From contig OX419755.1 of assembly GCA_948567375.1 (NCBI GenBank), positions 75,724,931 to 75,788,930 of the forward strand: a stretch of DNA of 64,000 nt, given 5' to 3'. Below, piece by piece: positions 35,263 through 45,624 of this stretch (position 1 is its first letter; each line of letters begins with the position of its first letter). Source of the DNA: Lunularia cruciata (taxonomy: Eukaryota; Streptophyta; Marchantiopsida; Lunulariales; Lunulariaceae). A model generated the notes under the pieces. The model saw only the letters and a program-made list of their open reading frames with translations. It made no database searches and was not told the origin of the DNA. Position numbers and translations under genes: made by a program.

Positions 35263-37998
35263 TTAATCAGGTTTAGCAAGAATTGGAGCTATAACAAGGG
35301 ATTGCTTGAGCTCCTCAAAAGCTTTGAGAGCCTCCTTGTCTTCCAAAATCACCATGTAATCTACACCCTTCTTCATGTAGATGGTCAATGCATAAGCCTT
35401 GTTGGAAAATGAAAAGATGAACCTCCTATAGTACCCAACCATCCCCAAGAATTGGTGTAACTTTGTCAAGCTTGAAGGGAATGGAAGGTCTGAGATTTTC
35501 CTCACCTTCTCAAGATCAACTGCTATTCCATCCTTGGAGATGATGTGCCCCAAAAGTAGACCTTCTTCACATCCAAAAATGCACTTCTCTGGGTTGAGTG
35601 ATGCATTTGCCTCATCCAAGCGTTGCAAGACTTTGATTAGGTGCTCAAAGTGCTCCTCCTTGCTCCCATAGACACAAAAATCATCAATGAAGTCTCTCAC
35701 CAATTTCCCAATGAAAGGTTCAAATACCTTGTTCATGAACCGTTGGAATGTGGTTGGAGCATTGCAAAGCCCAAAAGGCATGACCTTGAAAGCGTAAGTT
35801 CCCCAAGGTGTGGTGAATGTGGTGAGTTGTTGATGCTCTGGTGCAATCTTGATTTGGTTATATCCACTATAACCATCTCCAAAACTGTACCTCTCATGAC
35901 CTGCAACCTCCTCCAAGATCTCATCAATGAATGGCAATGGGTAGTAGTCCTTCTTGGTAACAGCATTGAGCTTCTTGTAATCCACACATACCCGAAGCTT
36001 GCCATTCTTTTTCTTCACAATGACAATTGGAGACACCCATTCTGAATTCTCCACCTCAAAGATAAATCCAGCCTCCTTGAGCTTATCAATCTCCTCCTTC
36101 ACAACTAAAGATATTGGTGGGCTAATGCGACGTTGCTTTTGGCGGATTGTTCTTGCATGTGACTCCACCTCTATCTTGTGCTCCTCCAAGGTGACTTCCT
36201 TCAAATCCTTGTAACTAAAAGCAAACACATGGATGAATTTGCGGAAAATCTCCTCAAATCTCACCTTCTCCTCCTTGGTAACATTTGGGCCATACTTGAG
36301 GGTAGCTAACCTTCTCTCTACCTCCTCAAGTGTCAATGGTGATTTGTCTGGGTCCTTCAAAACCTCTGGCTTAGGTGCAAAATCCATAGCACACAAGGGA
36401 TGCACATTTGAATCAGATTCAGATTCATCTTCCTCCGTGGAAGTCTCCTCCTCCATGCTTGTGTCTACACTTGAAGCTCCTTCTCCAGAATCTGATTCCC
36501 AATAATCAGAAGATGGTGTATCTGAATGTGAAGTGTTGGTGGTGTTAGTCACAGGAACTGTGACTCTATGGTTTGATGGCCCAATCTTCAAGTACCCTTT
36601 GTGCCATCGATTAGTTGTGCGTGCTGCTCTCAACCATGGCCTCCCAAGAAGTAAGTCATAGCTTGAATCCTTCAAGATTTGGAAAGTCATGAGATTTTGA
36701 ACTCCCATAACTGAAACTACCACTTTATCCATCACACCTACTGGTCGAACTTGTTGCTTGTTTGCCATGCTCACCACAAATGTTGAAGGTCTTGAGGGTA
36801 TCATACCCAACTTCTTCATCAACCTTTCTGACATGGCATTTGATGCTGATCCTCCATCAACCAATGCATCCTTGATGTTGTGACCATTCACTCTCACATC
36901 AATCTTGGAGGCATATTCACAAGCCTCCCATGGTGCTTGCTTGGCATCCACCACCCCCATTGATACCGGAACTTTTGCCTTCTTTTTCCTCTTGCTCCTT
37001 GTAGAACTCAAACCACCTCTAAGCTCCTTTCTCAAGGTAGGGTTCAAAGCAATTAATTGGCCCACTGTGATGTTAGCCTTGTGACTACCAACATCCTCCA
37101 ACACATTGTAGTTCCATTGTTGCTTTGAGATCAAGAAGTAATCCATCCCCAACTTCTTCCTTGGAGTCTTTGTTGTTGATGGTGTTGAGATGCGAGTGCT
37201 CCTAGTAGACATAGGAGTATCCTTGCTTGAAGTAAATCCTTGAGAAGAGTGAACATCCTCTGCAAAACGAGCTCTCTTCTTCTCTTGTGCCAAAAGCTCC
37301 AAATTAAGACCATTGGAGTTTGAGCACTCTCCCTTCTCATACTTGCTCTCAACCACATCTATGGATGCTATCCCCTTACCTTTGTTGGGATTAGGAGCCA
37401 CTTGGGTTTCACTACCTCCCTCTTTCCATCTATTGGCTCCCTCATAACCCCTTCCTCCATGGTAAGTGGAATTTGGGCAATTCCTTTGGATATGGCCTCT
37501 TCCTCCACAACCAAAAAAATTTCTATCATTGAAATTGTTGGCTGGTTGGCCTCCTCTATATGGATAGTTTCCATAACTCCTAGGCCCTCTCCCTACATTC
37601 TGATCCACCTTTCTCTTCTCCCATAGTTGCACCACATTGATCTTGAGATCCGCAAGTTGTTCTGTGATGGTTTGGAGTGGATCTTTTGGTGGAGGTGCAA
37701 GAACTGGAGCAACTACTACTTGTGGTGCAACTCTTGTCACCAAAGTATCAAAAGTTCCACCATACTTGTAGCTTTGAGGAGGATGCACAACCTCCTTCAC
37801 CACCAAATCACTCTCATCCCCTTCCAAACTCTCCTCCATACAAATTGCAATCTGGATAGCTTCAACCTTGGAAGAAGGTTTCTCATATCTCACCTTGCTT
37901 TTAATTTGTGGTCTCAACCCTCCCAAAAAATTCTTGGTGAGCATGGCCTCTATGCCAATCATTGTAGTCTCCACATCATCCCCACCCTTCCTCAACAC
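35263..37998 (-). CDS. Element D gag C-terminus, protease and reverse transcriptase
   Basis: A 911-codon frame. The gag C-terminal part has FLGGLRPQIKSKVRYEKP and a zinc knuckle (CGGRGHIQRNC). The protease has ALVDGGSASNAM as active-site region (normally DSG or DTG). RT contains GFIFEVENSEWVSPIV, LRVCVDYKKLNA, DGYSGYNQI, MPFGLCNAPTTFQR and catalytic FIDDFCVYG at 35665-35691. The frame ends in TAA at 35263, where the RNase H frame continues, so a single nonsense change separates them. Gag N-terminus is in another frame because of an indel near 37990. Confidence 0.9.
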   Translation of the reverse strand: MLRKGGDDVETTMIGIEAMLTKNFLGGLRPQIKSKVRYEKPSSKVEAIQIAICMEESLEGDESDLVVKEVVHPPQSYKYGGTFDTLVTRVAPQVVVAPVLAPPPKDPLQTITEQLADLKINVVQLWEKRKVDQNVGRGPRSYGNYPYRGGQPANNFNDRNFFGCGGRGHIQRNCPNSTYHGGRGYEGANRWKEGGSETQVAPNPNKGKGIASIDVVESKYEKGECSNSNGLNLELLAQEKKRARFAEDVHSSQGFTSSKDTPMSTRSTRISTPSTTKTPRKKLGMDYFLISKQQWNYNVLEDVGSHKANITVGQLIALNPTLRKELRGGLSSTRSKRKKKAKVPVSMGVVDAKQAPWEACEYASKIDVRVNGHNIKDALVDGGSASNAMSERLMKKLGMIPSRPSTFVVSMANKQQVRPVGVMDKVVVSVMGVQNLMTFQILKDSSYDLLLGRPWLRAARTTNRWHKGYLKIGPSNHRVTVPVTNTTNTSHSDTPSSDYWESDSGEGASSVDTSMEEETSTEEDESESDSNVHPLCAMDFAPKPEVLKDPDKSPLTLEEVERRLATLKYGPNVTKEEKVRFEEIFRKFIHVFAFSYKDLKEVTLEEHKIEVESHARTIRQKQRRISPPISLVVKEEIDKLKEAGFIFEVENSEWVSPIVIVKKKNGKLRVCVDYKKLNAVTKKDYYPLPFIDEILEEVAGHERYSFGDGYSGYNQIKIAPEHQQLTTFTTPWGTYAFKVMPFGLCNAPTTFQRFMNKVFEPFIGKLVRDFIDDFCVYGSKEEHFEHLIKVLQRLDEANASLNPEKCIFGCEEGLLLGHIISKDGIAVDLEKVRKISDLPFPSSLTKLHQFLGMVGYYRRFIFSFSNKAYALTIYMKKGVDYMVILEDKEALKAFEELKQSLVIAPILAKPD

Positions 37999-38362
37999 TA
38001 TGCGAAATCTGGACTCTTAACTTTTTCACTCTTTCCACATAGACTCTCACTTTCTCTCCTTCTCCTTGCTTGAGAAATGTGACCTCACTCATCAATCTCT
38101 CATAACTCTCATCAGGAAGAAAGTTCTCAATGAGTGCTGAAGTCAAAGTCTCCCAAGACTCCTCTTCCCCATCTCTCCTCTCTCTCTTTTGGTATTCTGA
38201 CTCATACCATGTAAGTGCTGCATCCTCAAAGAAATCTGGTAATAATGAGGCCCACTCATTCTTCCTCCTCTCATTGTTTCCTATGCAAGCTCTCTTGAAG
38301 TCTCTCACAAAGGCCTCCACATCTTCTCCATCCTTGCCAAAGAAAACCGGAAGTTTCCCCAT
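37976..38362 (-). CDS. Element D gag N-terminus (frameshifted from the rest)
   Basis: A 128-codon frame starting MGKLPVFFGKDGEDVEAF, with NEWASLLPDFFEDAALTWYE, the typical plant gag W region. After VQISHSVEEG it runs into a stop. The downstream frame starting GDDVETTMIGIEA continues the gag from the same place, so a 1-base indel in the purine run GAGGAAGGGTGGGGATG explains the break. Confidence 0.85.
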   Translation of the reverse strand: MGKLPVFFGKDGEDVEAFVRDFKRACIGNNERRKNEWASLLPDFFEDAALTWYESEYQKRERRDGEEESWETLTSALIENFLPDESYERLMSEVTFLKQGEGEKVRVYVERVKKLRVQISHSVEEGWG

Positions 38363-38577
38363 CTTAATCTCTCACTATCTTTTTCTCTTTTCTTTTCTCT
38401 CACTCTATAACTAATAGAGTATATACATGACTAACACCATTTGAGAGTAATCCACCCTAGGTAACACAAAAGGTTCAGGTTGCTCCAAGATTTCTATAGC
38501 AACATCAAATCCTAGAGTGCATATTAATTGAACCCTCATGGATAGTTTATCCATAAGTTGAAAGATTATCTCCATCA

Positions 38578-39051
38578 CTAATCTTGAGAACTAGCTGATG
38601 AAGGTGGTAGTATTTCTGTAGCTGTACTAAGACTCTCTCCAAGATCCTTCACCAAAGTCTCCAAAAGAGATTTTACTTCACTACACTCATGTCCTTTTGG
38701 AAGTCCTTCAACTCCACAAACCTCACACAACTCCTTGGTCTTAGATCTTCTCCCTCCCAATCTTGGTGAAGAAGGTCCAACATGTAAACCCAAGTCCAGT
38801 AAGCCTCTCCTTTCTCTCAATCTCTTGCTCTCAAAAGTCAATGGACATGAACTTGCCTTATGTCCCTTCTCTCCACACAAAAAGCACTTAGACTCACTCT
38901 TTCCTCCAAGTGGTGTAGATTTTTGGATCCTCTCAACACTTTCTTCAAATTCTATTGTAAAATCTCTTTTTGTCAAATCCACCCCTAAAATTACCTCAAA
39001 CCCTTGAGGAACCTTGCATAATCTCAATTTCCACTCTTGATGACCCTCCAT
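38578..39051 (-). CDS. Element D extra ORF upstream of gag with two Cys-rich motifs
   Basis: A 157-codon frame on the same strand as gag, in the leader between primer site and gag. It carries a CCHC zinc knuckle (CFLCGEKGHKASSC: C-x2-C-x4-H-x4-C) and, further on, CEVCGVEGLPKGHEC (C-x2-C-x8-H-x-C), then a helical SEVKSLLETLVKDLGESL tail. A nucleic-acid-binding role is likely. It is intact although the element has been hit elsewhere. Extra frames upstream of gag are known in some plant Ty3 elements (Ogre type), but I cannot tell whether this one is related. Confidence 0.65.
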   Translation of the reverse strand: MEGHQEWKLRLCKVPQGFEVILGVDLTKRDFTIEFEESVERIQKSTPLGGKSESKCFLCGEKGHKASSCPLTFESKRLRERRGLLDLGLHVGPSSPRLGGRRSKTKELCEVCGVEGLPKGHECSEVKSLLETLVKDLGESLSTATEILPPSSASSQD

Positions 39052-39669
39052 ATTCCCAAGATGAATCTAAACACTCAAACATGCTTTTTGTTGATCTCAA
39101 ACTCCTCATGCATGAGATCTCCACTCTGCAGAATTGACCCTTCCTCACAATGTCACTCAAATCTCCCAACCAGTATGTCACAGTCCTTTGAAATTTTTCA
39201 CACTTGATCACAACTCTAGGATATCCCTCCCTGCAAAATTTCAGATCTTTTCATCTAGCCGTTTGGCTTACACATCTTTCTATTCAGCACATAAATCTAT
39301 TCACTTCAAAAACTCATAACGCCCTGCACAAAAACGATCTCTCTCTAATTTTTGTGGCAGCACTTACAATGCACTTAATTTTCTTGGGACCTTTCAGGAC
39401 AATTCACTAAAAATTGAAGAAATGGCAGACTCTGTACAATTTTCCAGAGAGCATGCAGTTGTAGGAGCACTTTACCTTATCAACTTTCAAAAATTCTAGA
39501 CCAGTGCGCATAGTAGCTCTCATAATAATTTTAAGTGTGCTAACTGAAAGATAACCCAAGCTATCATGTGTAGAAATTTCAAGTCTAGATATGAAACTTG
39601 AGATTTTGCCCAAAATCACCTTAATCTCCAAAATCTGCAATCCACCTCACACAATCTCTCCAATTCCTC

Positions 39670-39877
39670 TCATGTGTACAAGATGTACAAAATCACCTCA
39701 AAGACATCATAAAGAAATACAAGGTATACAAATGGATCTTGGTTCTCTAACATAAGTTCAGTCCTCTCCTCTCCTAATGTTCTCTCCAAGTGAGCTCTCA
39801 TAGCCTCCTTCTGCCTAATGTAGAATTGAACGCGGAACATTATCTTGCCTTCTAGAGAGGTCTCGGCAACGGAACCA
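39670..39877 (-). CDS. Element D leader frame after the primer site (uncertain)
   Basis: An open frame enters from the LTR end and runs through the primer site: FGSVAETSLEGKIMFRVQFYIRQ, then MRAHLERTLGEERTELMLENQDPF. It may be part of the leader or of the extra ORF's 5' part. No motif recognised. Confidence 0.3.
39861..39877 (-). promoter_or_regulatory. Element D primer-binding site
   Basis: The minus strand reads TGGTTCCGTTGCCGAGA four bases after the LTR end. It resembles the TGGCGCCGTTGCCGGGG site used by many plant Ty3 elements (usually ascribed to Asp-tRNA), with four differences. Confidence 0.6.
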
Positions 39878-39881
39878 AAAA

Positions 39882-40567
39882 TGTGAGCCGGCCTGTCTCT
39901 CACTCAGGATGAACCTCTGATGGCTATTATGGTAGCGCACCATGGACTAAGAAGGCAAGGAACCCAAATTCCATCATACTCCTCCAAGGCTAACACTCCA
40001 AGACTCAAGACATTGCTCACTAGAGAACTCAATGAGAGAGAGATAGTTGCAGATGAAAGGATGATGAGTACCTCCTCACCCCTTGCTTGTATACTTGTGA
40101 AATAGTTACGTACCAAAGTTACTAATTACCGTAGTAACTCAAGTTACTAGACTAAAAGTCAAGTAAAGTCAACAAGTAGAAAGGAATATCCATTCACATG
40201 GGTATATTCCCCTAAGCATGTGGTCTTATCTTGACCCAACCACTAAGTCAAGGATTCCTTCACATGGGCTATCCTTGGACTAAAGAAGAATTCAAAACAA
40301 AAAGGCTTGCGGGCCCAAGAGTTCTCAACTCTTTCCTCAAAGCCAAACACCTATGAATAATACCAAGTCAACACACTAAAATCCAAAATAGTGGTGCTCA
40401 TCTTTTCTACTTCCTCTAAAGTAAGGTCCCTTCTATCTTAGCTATGACTAACTTTAGCTAACCATGACTAATATAGAACCATCCTTTATCTCTATATAAA
40501 TAATATCTCTTAAGTACTTTTAATACCAAGTTAAATATCACAATACCACACACATGCACCTATGTAT
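39882..40567 (-). repeat. Element D 5' LTR (about 686 bp)
   Basis: Plus strand starts TGTGAGCCGGCCTGTC and ends near CACCTATGTAT, about 10 bases short of the other LTR at its outer edge. Nearly identical to 32795-33486. Confidence 0.85.
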
Positions 40568-42260
40568 AGTCCTCTCTAGACATCTCCCGGAAAAACCCTT
40601 TCCCTTCAGTTCCTGCACAGGCCAGCTTCTCAACTCAAAATTTCTTTTTTCCTGTCACTCCTCTATCCTCCTTGGACATCTCATGAAAAAACCCTTTTCT
40701 TCAATTCCTGCCCAGGCCAGCTTCTCAACTTGAAATTTCTTCTTTCATGTCACTCCTCTGTCCTCCCTAGACATCTCCTGAAAAAACCTTTTTCTTCAGT
40801 TCCTGCCGAAGCCAGCTTCTCAACTCAAAATTTCTTCTTTCTTGTCACTCCTCCGTCCTTCCTAGACATCTCCCAAAAAACCCTTTCCCTTTATTTCCTG
40901 CACAGGCCAACTTCTCAACTCAAAATTTCTTCTTTCTTGTCACTCCTCTGTCTTCCCTAGACATCTCTTGAAAAACCCTTTCCCTTTAGTTCCTACACAG
41001 TCCAGCTTCTTAACTTAAAATTTTTTCTTTTTCCTCTATCCTCTCTAGACATCTCCCAAAAAACCCCTTTTCTTTAGTTCCTACCCAAGCCAGCTTCTCA
41101 ATGCAAAATTTCTTCTTTCTTGTCACTCCTCTGTCCTCCCTAGACATCTCCAAAAAACCCTTTCCCTTCAGTTCCTGCACAGGCCAGCTTCTCAACTCAA
41201 AATTTCTTCATTCCCCTCTGTCCTCTTTAGACATCTCCCAAAAAAACCCTTTCCCTTCAATTCCTACACAGGCCAGCCTCTCAACTCAAAATTTATTCAT
41301 TCCCCTCTGTCCTCTCTAGACATTTCCCAAAAAAACCCTTTCCCTTCAGTTCCTGCACAGGCCAGCTTCTCAACTCAAAATTTCTTCTTTCTTGTCACTC
41401 CTCTTTCCTCCCTAGACATCTCCTGAAAAACCCTTTCCCTTTAGTTCCTGCACAGGCCAGCTTCTCAACTCAAAATTTCTTCTTTCCCCTCTGTCCTCTC
41501 TAGACATCTCCCAAAAAAACCCCATTTCTTTAGTTCCTCCATAGGCCAGCTTCTCAACTCAAAATTTCTAGTTTCTTGTCACTCCTCTATCCTCCCTAGA
41601 CATCTCCCAAAAAAACCTTTTTCTTCAGTTCCTGCACATGCTAGCTTCTCAACTCGGAATTTCTTCTTTCCTGTCACTCCTCTGTCCTCCCTAGACATCT
41701 CCTAAAAAACCCTTTTCTTCAGTTCATGCACATGCCAACTTCTCAACTTGAAATTTCTTTTGTCATGTAACTCCTCTATCCTCCTTAGACATCTCCCAAA
41801 AAAACCCTTTTCTTCAGTTCCTGCACAAGCCAACTTCTCAACTTGAAATTTCTTTTGTCATGTAACTCCTCTATCCTCCCTAGACATCTCCTGAAAAACC
41901 CTTTCCCTTCAGTTCCTACACATGCCAGCTTCTCAACTCAAAATTTCTTCATTCCACTCTATCCTCTCTAGACATCTCCCAAAAAAACCCTTTTCTTTAG
42001 TTCCTGCACAGGCCAACTTCTCAACTCAAAATTTCTTCTTTCCTGTCACTCCTCTGTCCTCCCTAGACATCTCCCAAAAAACTCTTTCCCTTCAGTTCCT
42101 GCACAGGCGAGCTTCTCAACTTGAAATTTCTTCTTCCCTATCATTCCTCTGTCCTCCCTAGACATCTCCCAAAAAACCCCTTTTCTTCAGTTCCTGCACA
42201 GGCCAGCTTCTCAACTCAAAATTTCTTCTTTCTTGTCCCTCCTCTATCATCCTGACATCT
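40568..42260. repeat. 95-bp minisatellite in element C 3' LTR, right block (about 19 units)
   Basis: Continues the block broken at 32794. TAGACATCTC recurs at 95-bp spacing (for example 41046 and 41141), with shorter 87-bp variants lacking the TTGTCACTC segment (41141 to 41228). Units differ by a few bases each. Confidence 0.92.
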
Positions 42261-42592
42261 CCCAAGAAACCCTTTCTTTCTCTTCTCCTTTCTTTCCTTG
42301 TCACCCCAAAACCCATTTGATATTACAGCTAACTAAAATACTCTTGAGACCCCAATAACATAAACAAACTCCAACGCTTAAGTGACATGCAAATAAACCC
42401 TGAGCTTATGTAACATTAAGAAAATCCACCACTCAATTTCCTCCCTCCCTTAACACAAGAGAAAATCCTTGAGCTTATAGGAACGCAAAACAACTACCGG
42501 TTTCACCATAACATAAACCCTTGAGTTCACTAACATGAAAAACTCACACCAAATAGCACCAATACTACGTGTAGACTGTTTTCATGATGACA

Positions 42593-42607
42593 TCCACCCC
42601 CACCAAC
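42593..42607 (-). promoter_or_regulatory. Element C polypurine tract
   Basis: The minus strand reads GTTGGTGGGGGTGGA directly before TGTCATCATGAAAAC, the LTR start. Confidence 0.7.
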
Positions 42608-42727
42608 CCTGTGCAGACACCGGTCTGCTTCAGCAGTTCGGAGTGATCAATATCAGCTTTCTTCAGTGGCATCTTCCAAATCACCTCCAGAGCTGAGTTC
42701 ACGATCTCTTTCCTCCTTGGTTCCCAA

Positions 42728-42937
42728 TCACCTCTTGAAAAGTTTAACCCTTTTCCCTGCATAAGGCAGACTATGTGTAGCGCCATCTAGCTCTTGCACA
42801 TTGTAGGTGGCATTCTCGTGAACTTTGGTAACAACAAATGGACCATGCCAACGGCGGGCAAACTTCTTGAGGGTCGAATGCTGTACGTCTAGGCTGTTAT
42901 TAGAAATCAGCACCCAGTCCCCTTCATTGATAGGCAC
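42728..42937 (-). CDS. Element C integrase C-terminal domain
   Basis: An open frame with INEGDWVLISNNSLDVQH, KKFARRWHGPFVVTKV and ATYNVQELDGATH, the GPY/F-type C-terminal domain of Ty3/gypsy integrase. It ends KRVKLFKR. No chromodomain or finger follows. A 73-codon frame (42786-42565) overlaps it and runs into the polypurine tract; it may be a short tail of the same protein. Confidence 0.75.
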   Translation of the reverse strand: MPINEGDWVLISNNSLDVQHSTLKKFARRWHGPFVVTKVHENATYNVQELDGATHSLPYAGKRVKLFKR

Positions 42938-43090
42938 TGGTCACAGCCGGTGAGCCTTGTCAAAGTATACTTTGTTCCTCAGCCGCGCTTCCTTCACCTT
43001 CTTGCGCGCCACTTGTATTTTCTGTTGTGTCAGGTTAAAGTGCTTGATTTTGCGCATTATCAATTCCTCTATAGACACATTATCCTCCCA

Positions 43091-43795
43091 CTAAACAATT
43101 TGCCAACTAACAATGTCCTCTTCCACTGGCATAATAGGTAAGTGCCCTGATACTAACTCAGCAGGTGGCATCCCAGTTACCAAGCTGCAAGTTAACCTAT
43201 CAGCCATAAACGCTAAGGGCAGCAAATCAGGCCATCTGTATGTCTCACCTTGGCAAGCCTTCACCAAAGCATTCACTATCGGTGGATGACCTTGTTCACT
43301 CTTACCGTTGGCTTCTAGATTGTAGGCAGTAGTCAGGTTCAGTTTGATGTTGAACTTAGCAAATAAGTCAGCTGCTTCCCTTGCATCCAACTATCCTTGA
43401 TCTGCCCTCATCCGGTAGAAACATCCGTGCGTGGCAATGATATCCTCTAAGACAAACCGACACACCTATTGGGTATGTGTAGGCAACAACGCTCTTCCTT
43501 CCACATAATTAGATAGATCTTCCCTAGCTAGTACTAGATATTTAGCTCCTTGGACTCCTAAAGGCATATGAACCAAGTCCAAAACCCACTGAAAATGGAG
43601 ATTCAGCGGATAAGTAGGTTTCAAACCATCTCTATGCCTTACCTTGGAGTAGATCTGACAGATTTCACAGGTTTCCACATACCATTGTACCTCTATATAA
43701 ATACCTGGCCACCAGTTCAAACCCTGGATGCGCTTGTATGTACCCTGAACCCCATGATGTCTGGTAGCATCCGCATCATGCAACTCCCGTAGCAC
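43091..43795 (-). pseudogene. Element C integrase zinc domain and core (broken)
   Basis: Zinc-binding region HDADATRHHGVQGTYKRI with CEICQI, then the core with VLDLVHMPLG (first Asp), KYLVLAREDLSNYVEG, and after a break (near 43400-43466) RADQG (second Asp), NLTTAYNLEANGKSEQGH (Glu) and LPLAFMADR. The core reads D,D-35-E but with stops at about 43391 and 43465. Confidence 0.8.
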
Positions 43796-43858
43796 TCTCT
43801 ACTTTTTCTCCTCATCTCCCAACACTCTAAGTGGAACTTCAGAGCGGCCTTTGGGCCT

Positions 43859-44559
43859 TCACCAGAGATACCCGTCCTTCAACACGAATTTTCCGGATCT
43901 CCTTCTAATCTTCTCAAACTCTTCCTTGTTCCATTTGGAGTTCTTCTCTAGAGAACTAAGATACTTTCCAACAACCAGAAGATCATCCTTGTATAGTTCT
44001 TCTCTAAAGTGTAAGTTCAATTCCAACTCATGCACATCCACCATACAGTTATTTTCAGCTTCTTCATAACATGCTCTAGACAGCATATCAGCTATTGGAT
44101 TGTCCTTCCCAGCTATGTATCTTAGCTTTGGATTAAACATCTGAATGAACACTATCCAACGCAACATGGCAATGTCTGGAGTGTCACAATTGGCAACCAT
44201 TCCAAGCAGCGGCAAGCAATTTGTCTCGAGGATGACATAGGTCCCTATTAGGAAGTTTCTATCCTATCTTAGCGCTATCTTGGCACCCCATAATTCCCGT
44301 TTGATCTGAGGGTACCTCCGCTGCCGTTCCGTGAAGATTCTTGCTCCAAACCTTGCTGCAAATCTGCTGCCATTCTTGTCATCTTGGCCCACAGCCCAAC
44401 CAGCAGCATAGGGACTTGAGTAAACCGTAACTATAATCGGTCACCCACAGCGGTAGTCAAGCGGGTGGAGCACAGGCGGGTTCTGAGCACTTTCTTCAAA
44501 TTTTCCATAGCAACCAAATGGTTTGGTCTCTAGACAAACCTAATCCTTTTCCTCAAAAA
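43859..44559 (-). pseudogene. Element C RNase H region (broken)
   Basis: Recognised by MLRWIVFIQMFNPKLRYIAGKDNPIADMLSRACY (44190-44070), the RNase H C-terminal block that leads into integrase. The N-terminal half (44215-44559) is broken by stops; short matches such as LLETNC can be read. The linker to integrase (VDVHELELNLHF, VLKDGYLW) follows. Confidence 0.7.
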
Positions 44560-45624
44560 CTAGTGGAGCGGCTCTGCAACATGACCAAAAGGAAAAATCC
44601 AAATACGGTAGAAAACACATGCCCCTAAGAACCTTCTTACCTCCTGAACCAAGGCACAGTCCTTGATCTTCCTGATAATGTCTACCTTCTCTGGATTCAG
44701 CTTCCTACCATACAAGCCACACAAGTGTCCCACCATAAGGATTTCTCCAAGTCCAAATGCCGACTTCTCTCCAGAGAGAGTCACCCCTGCTTCCATCAAC
44801 CTTCTCAGTATCACTTCCACATACTAAATATGATCTATGACAAATCTCCTAATACCTCTATCCATCAAAGTTTCATCCTTCTTGCTCTTTATGCAGCCCT
44901 TGATAGGTAGATTGTCCAGGAATGGACGGGTCTTCTCAAGGATAAGAGACTGCAGAATTTGATCCATAGCGCTTTGCATATGCGCCACAAAGTTAGTAGC
45001 CCCCATTGGGAGAGTGCACATACGCATCAGTCCTAACGGTGTTTGCATTGTGGTTATGTCTTGGCTCCCTTCAGCAAGCTGAAACTGATCATAACCTGAA
45101 TACAAATCTCCTATAGAGTAGATTGCCCTCCCTGCAAACTCCTCAGAAAACTCATCTACAACCGGTCTGACACCAGAATTCCGGATTGTTACCTTATTTG
45201 GCGGTTGCATATCCTCTATGAACTGCAACTTACCATTCTTCTTCCGGACTGTGAACCAAAAATTTGAGTATGGCGCTTCTGATGGTTCTAAATTCTTTGC
45301 CTGAACTTTCTCCTTCAATAGTTCCGTCAATTGGGGCAGAAGCGCCTTTGGCACCGTTATTGGTCTCAGATCCCATGGTACATGCGGAACCGTGAAAATT
45401 ATCATTGGTGTGACTTCTTGTGGGTTCACACACCTGATCTCCTCGATCTTGAAAGCAAATGCTTTCCCACACTTACCAATCATTTCCTTAAATGCATGGC
45501 GCTCAACCTCTGTGAGCAAACCATCCCCTCCGACTATAAGCTTGTCCAAGATCTCTTTAGTAAACGTATGACCAATATCCTTTTCCTTTCTCAGTCTTGG
45601 TTCCTCTCTAGTCCTACGCAACAA
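44560..45624 (-). pseudogene. Element C reverse transcriptase (one TAG)
   Basis: Two in-frame open stretches (45624-44827 and 44820-44560) are separated by a TAG at 44824-44826, probably from CAG. Blocks: LLKEKVQAKNLEPSEAPYSN, FTVRKKNGKLQF, YSIGDLYSGYDQFQLAEG, TLPMGATNFVAHMQ, catalytic FLDNLPIKG (44896-44922) and the thumb RFLGACVFYRIWIFPF. The catalytic pair, normally D-D, reads D-N, so this copy could not polymerise even without the stop. An FxDDLPIKG-like text is unlike the YIDDILVYS of elements A and B, so C is from a different lineage. Confidence 0.85.

Larger units (their letters stand above)
32795..40567 (-). mobile_element. Element D: young, nearly intact Ty3/gypsy retrotransposon inserted in the LTR of C
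   Basis: Two LTRs of about 690 bp (32795-33486 and 39882-40567) differ at only about a dozen positions. Between them, on the minus strand, lie a primer site, a small zinc-knuckle ORF, gag, protease, RT, RNase H and integrase, then a polypurine tract. Only one frameshift and two stops interrupt gag-pol. RT features DGYSGYNQI and FIDDF resemble the Athila/Tat side of Ty3/gypsy, and no chromodomain is present. It sits inside the minisatellite of element C, so it is the youngest of the B-C-D stack. Confidence 0.9.
31135..42592 (-). repeat. Element C 3' LTR, split by element D
   Basis: Begins TGTTGGGGAATTT on the plus strand and ends GTTTTCATGATGACA, directly followed by the polypurine tract. It matches 48528-50190 at both ends but is about 2 kb longer after removing D, because the 95-bp minisatellite has about 24 units here against 4 there, and because about 160 bp near 32170-32330 is absent from the other LTR. 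Confidence 0.85.

Noticed and set aside
32325-42260. CRISPR-like array or tandem gene family in the 95-bp repeats
   Set aside because: Spacer-like parts are repeated too, units have no stable frame, and the array is inside an LTR.
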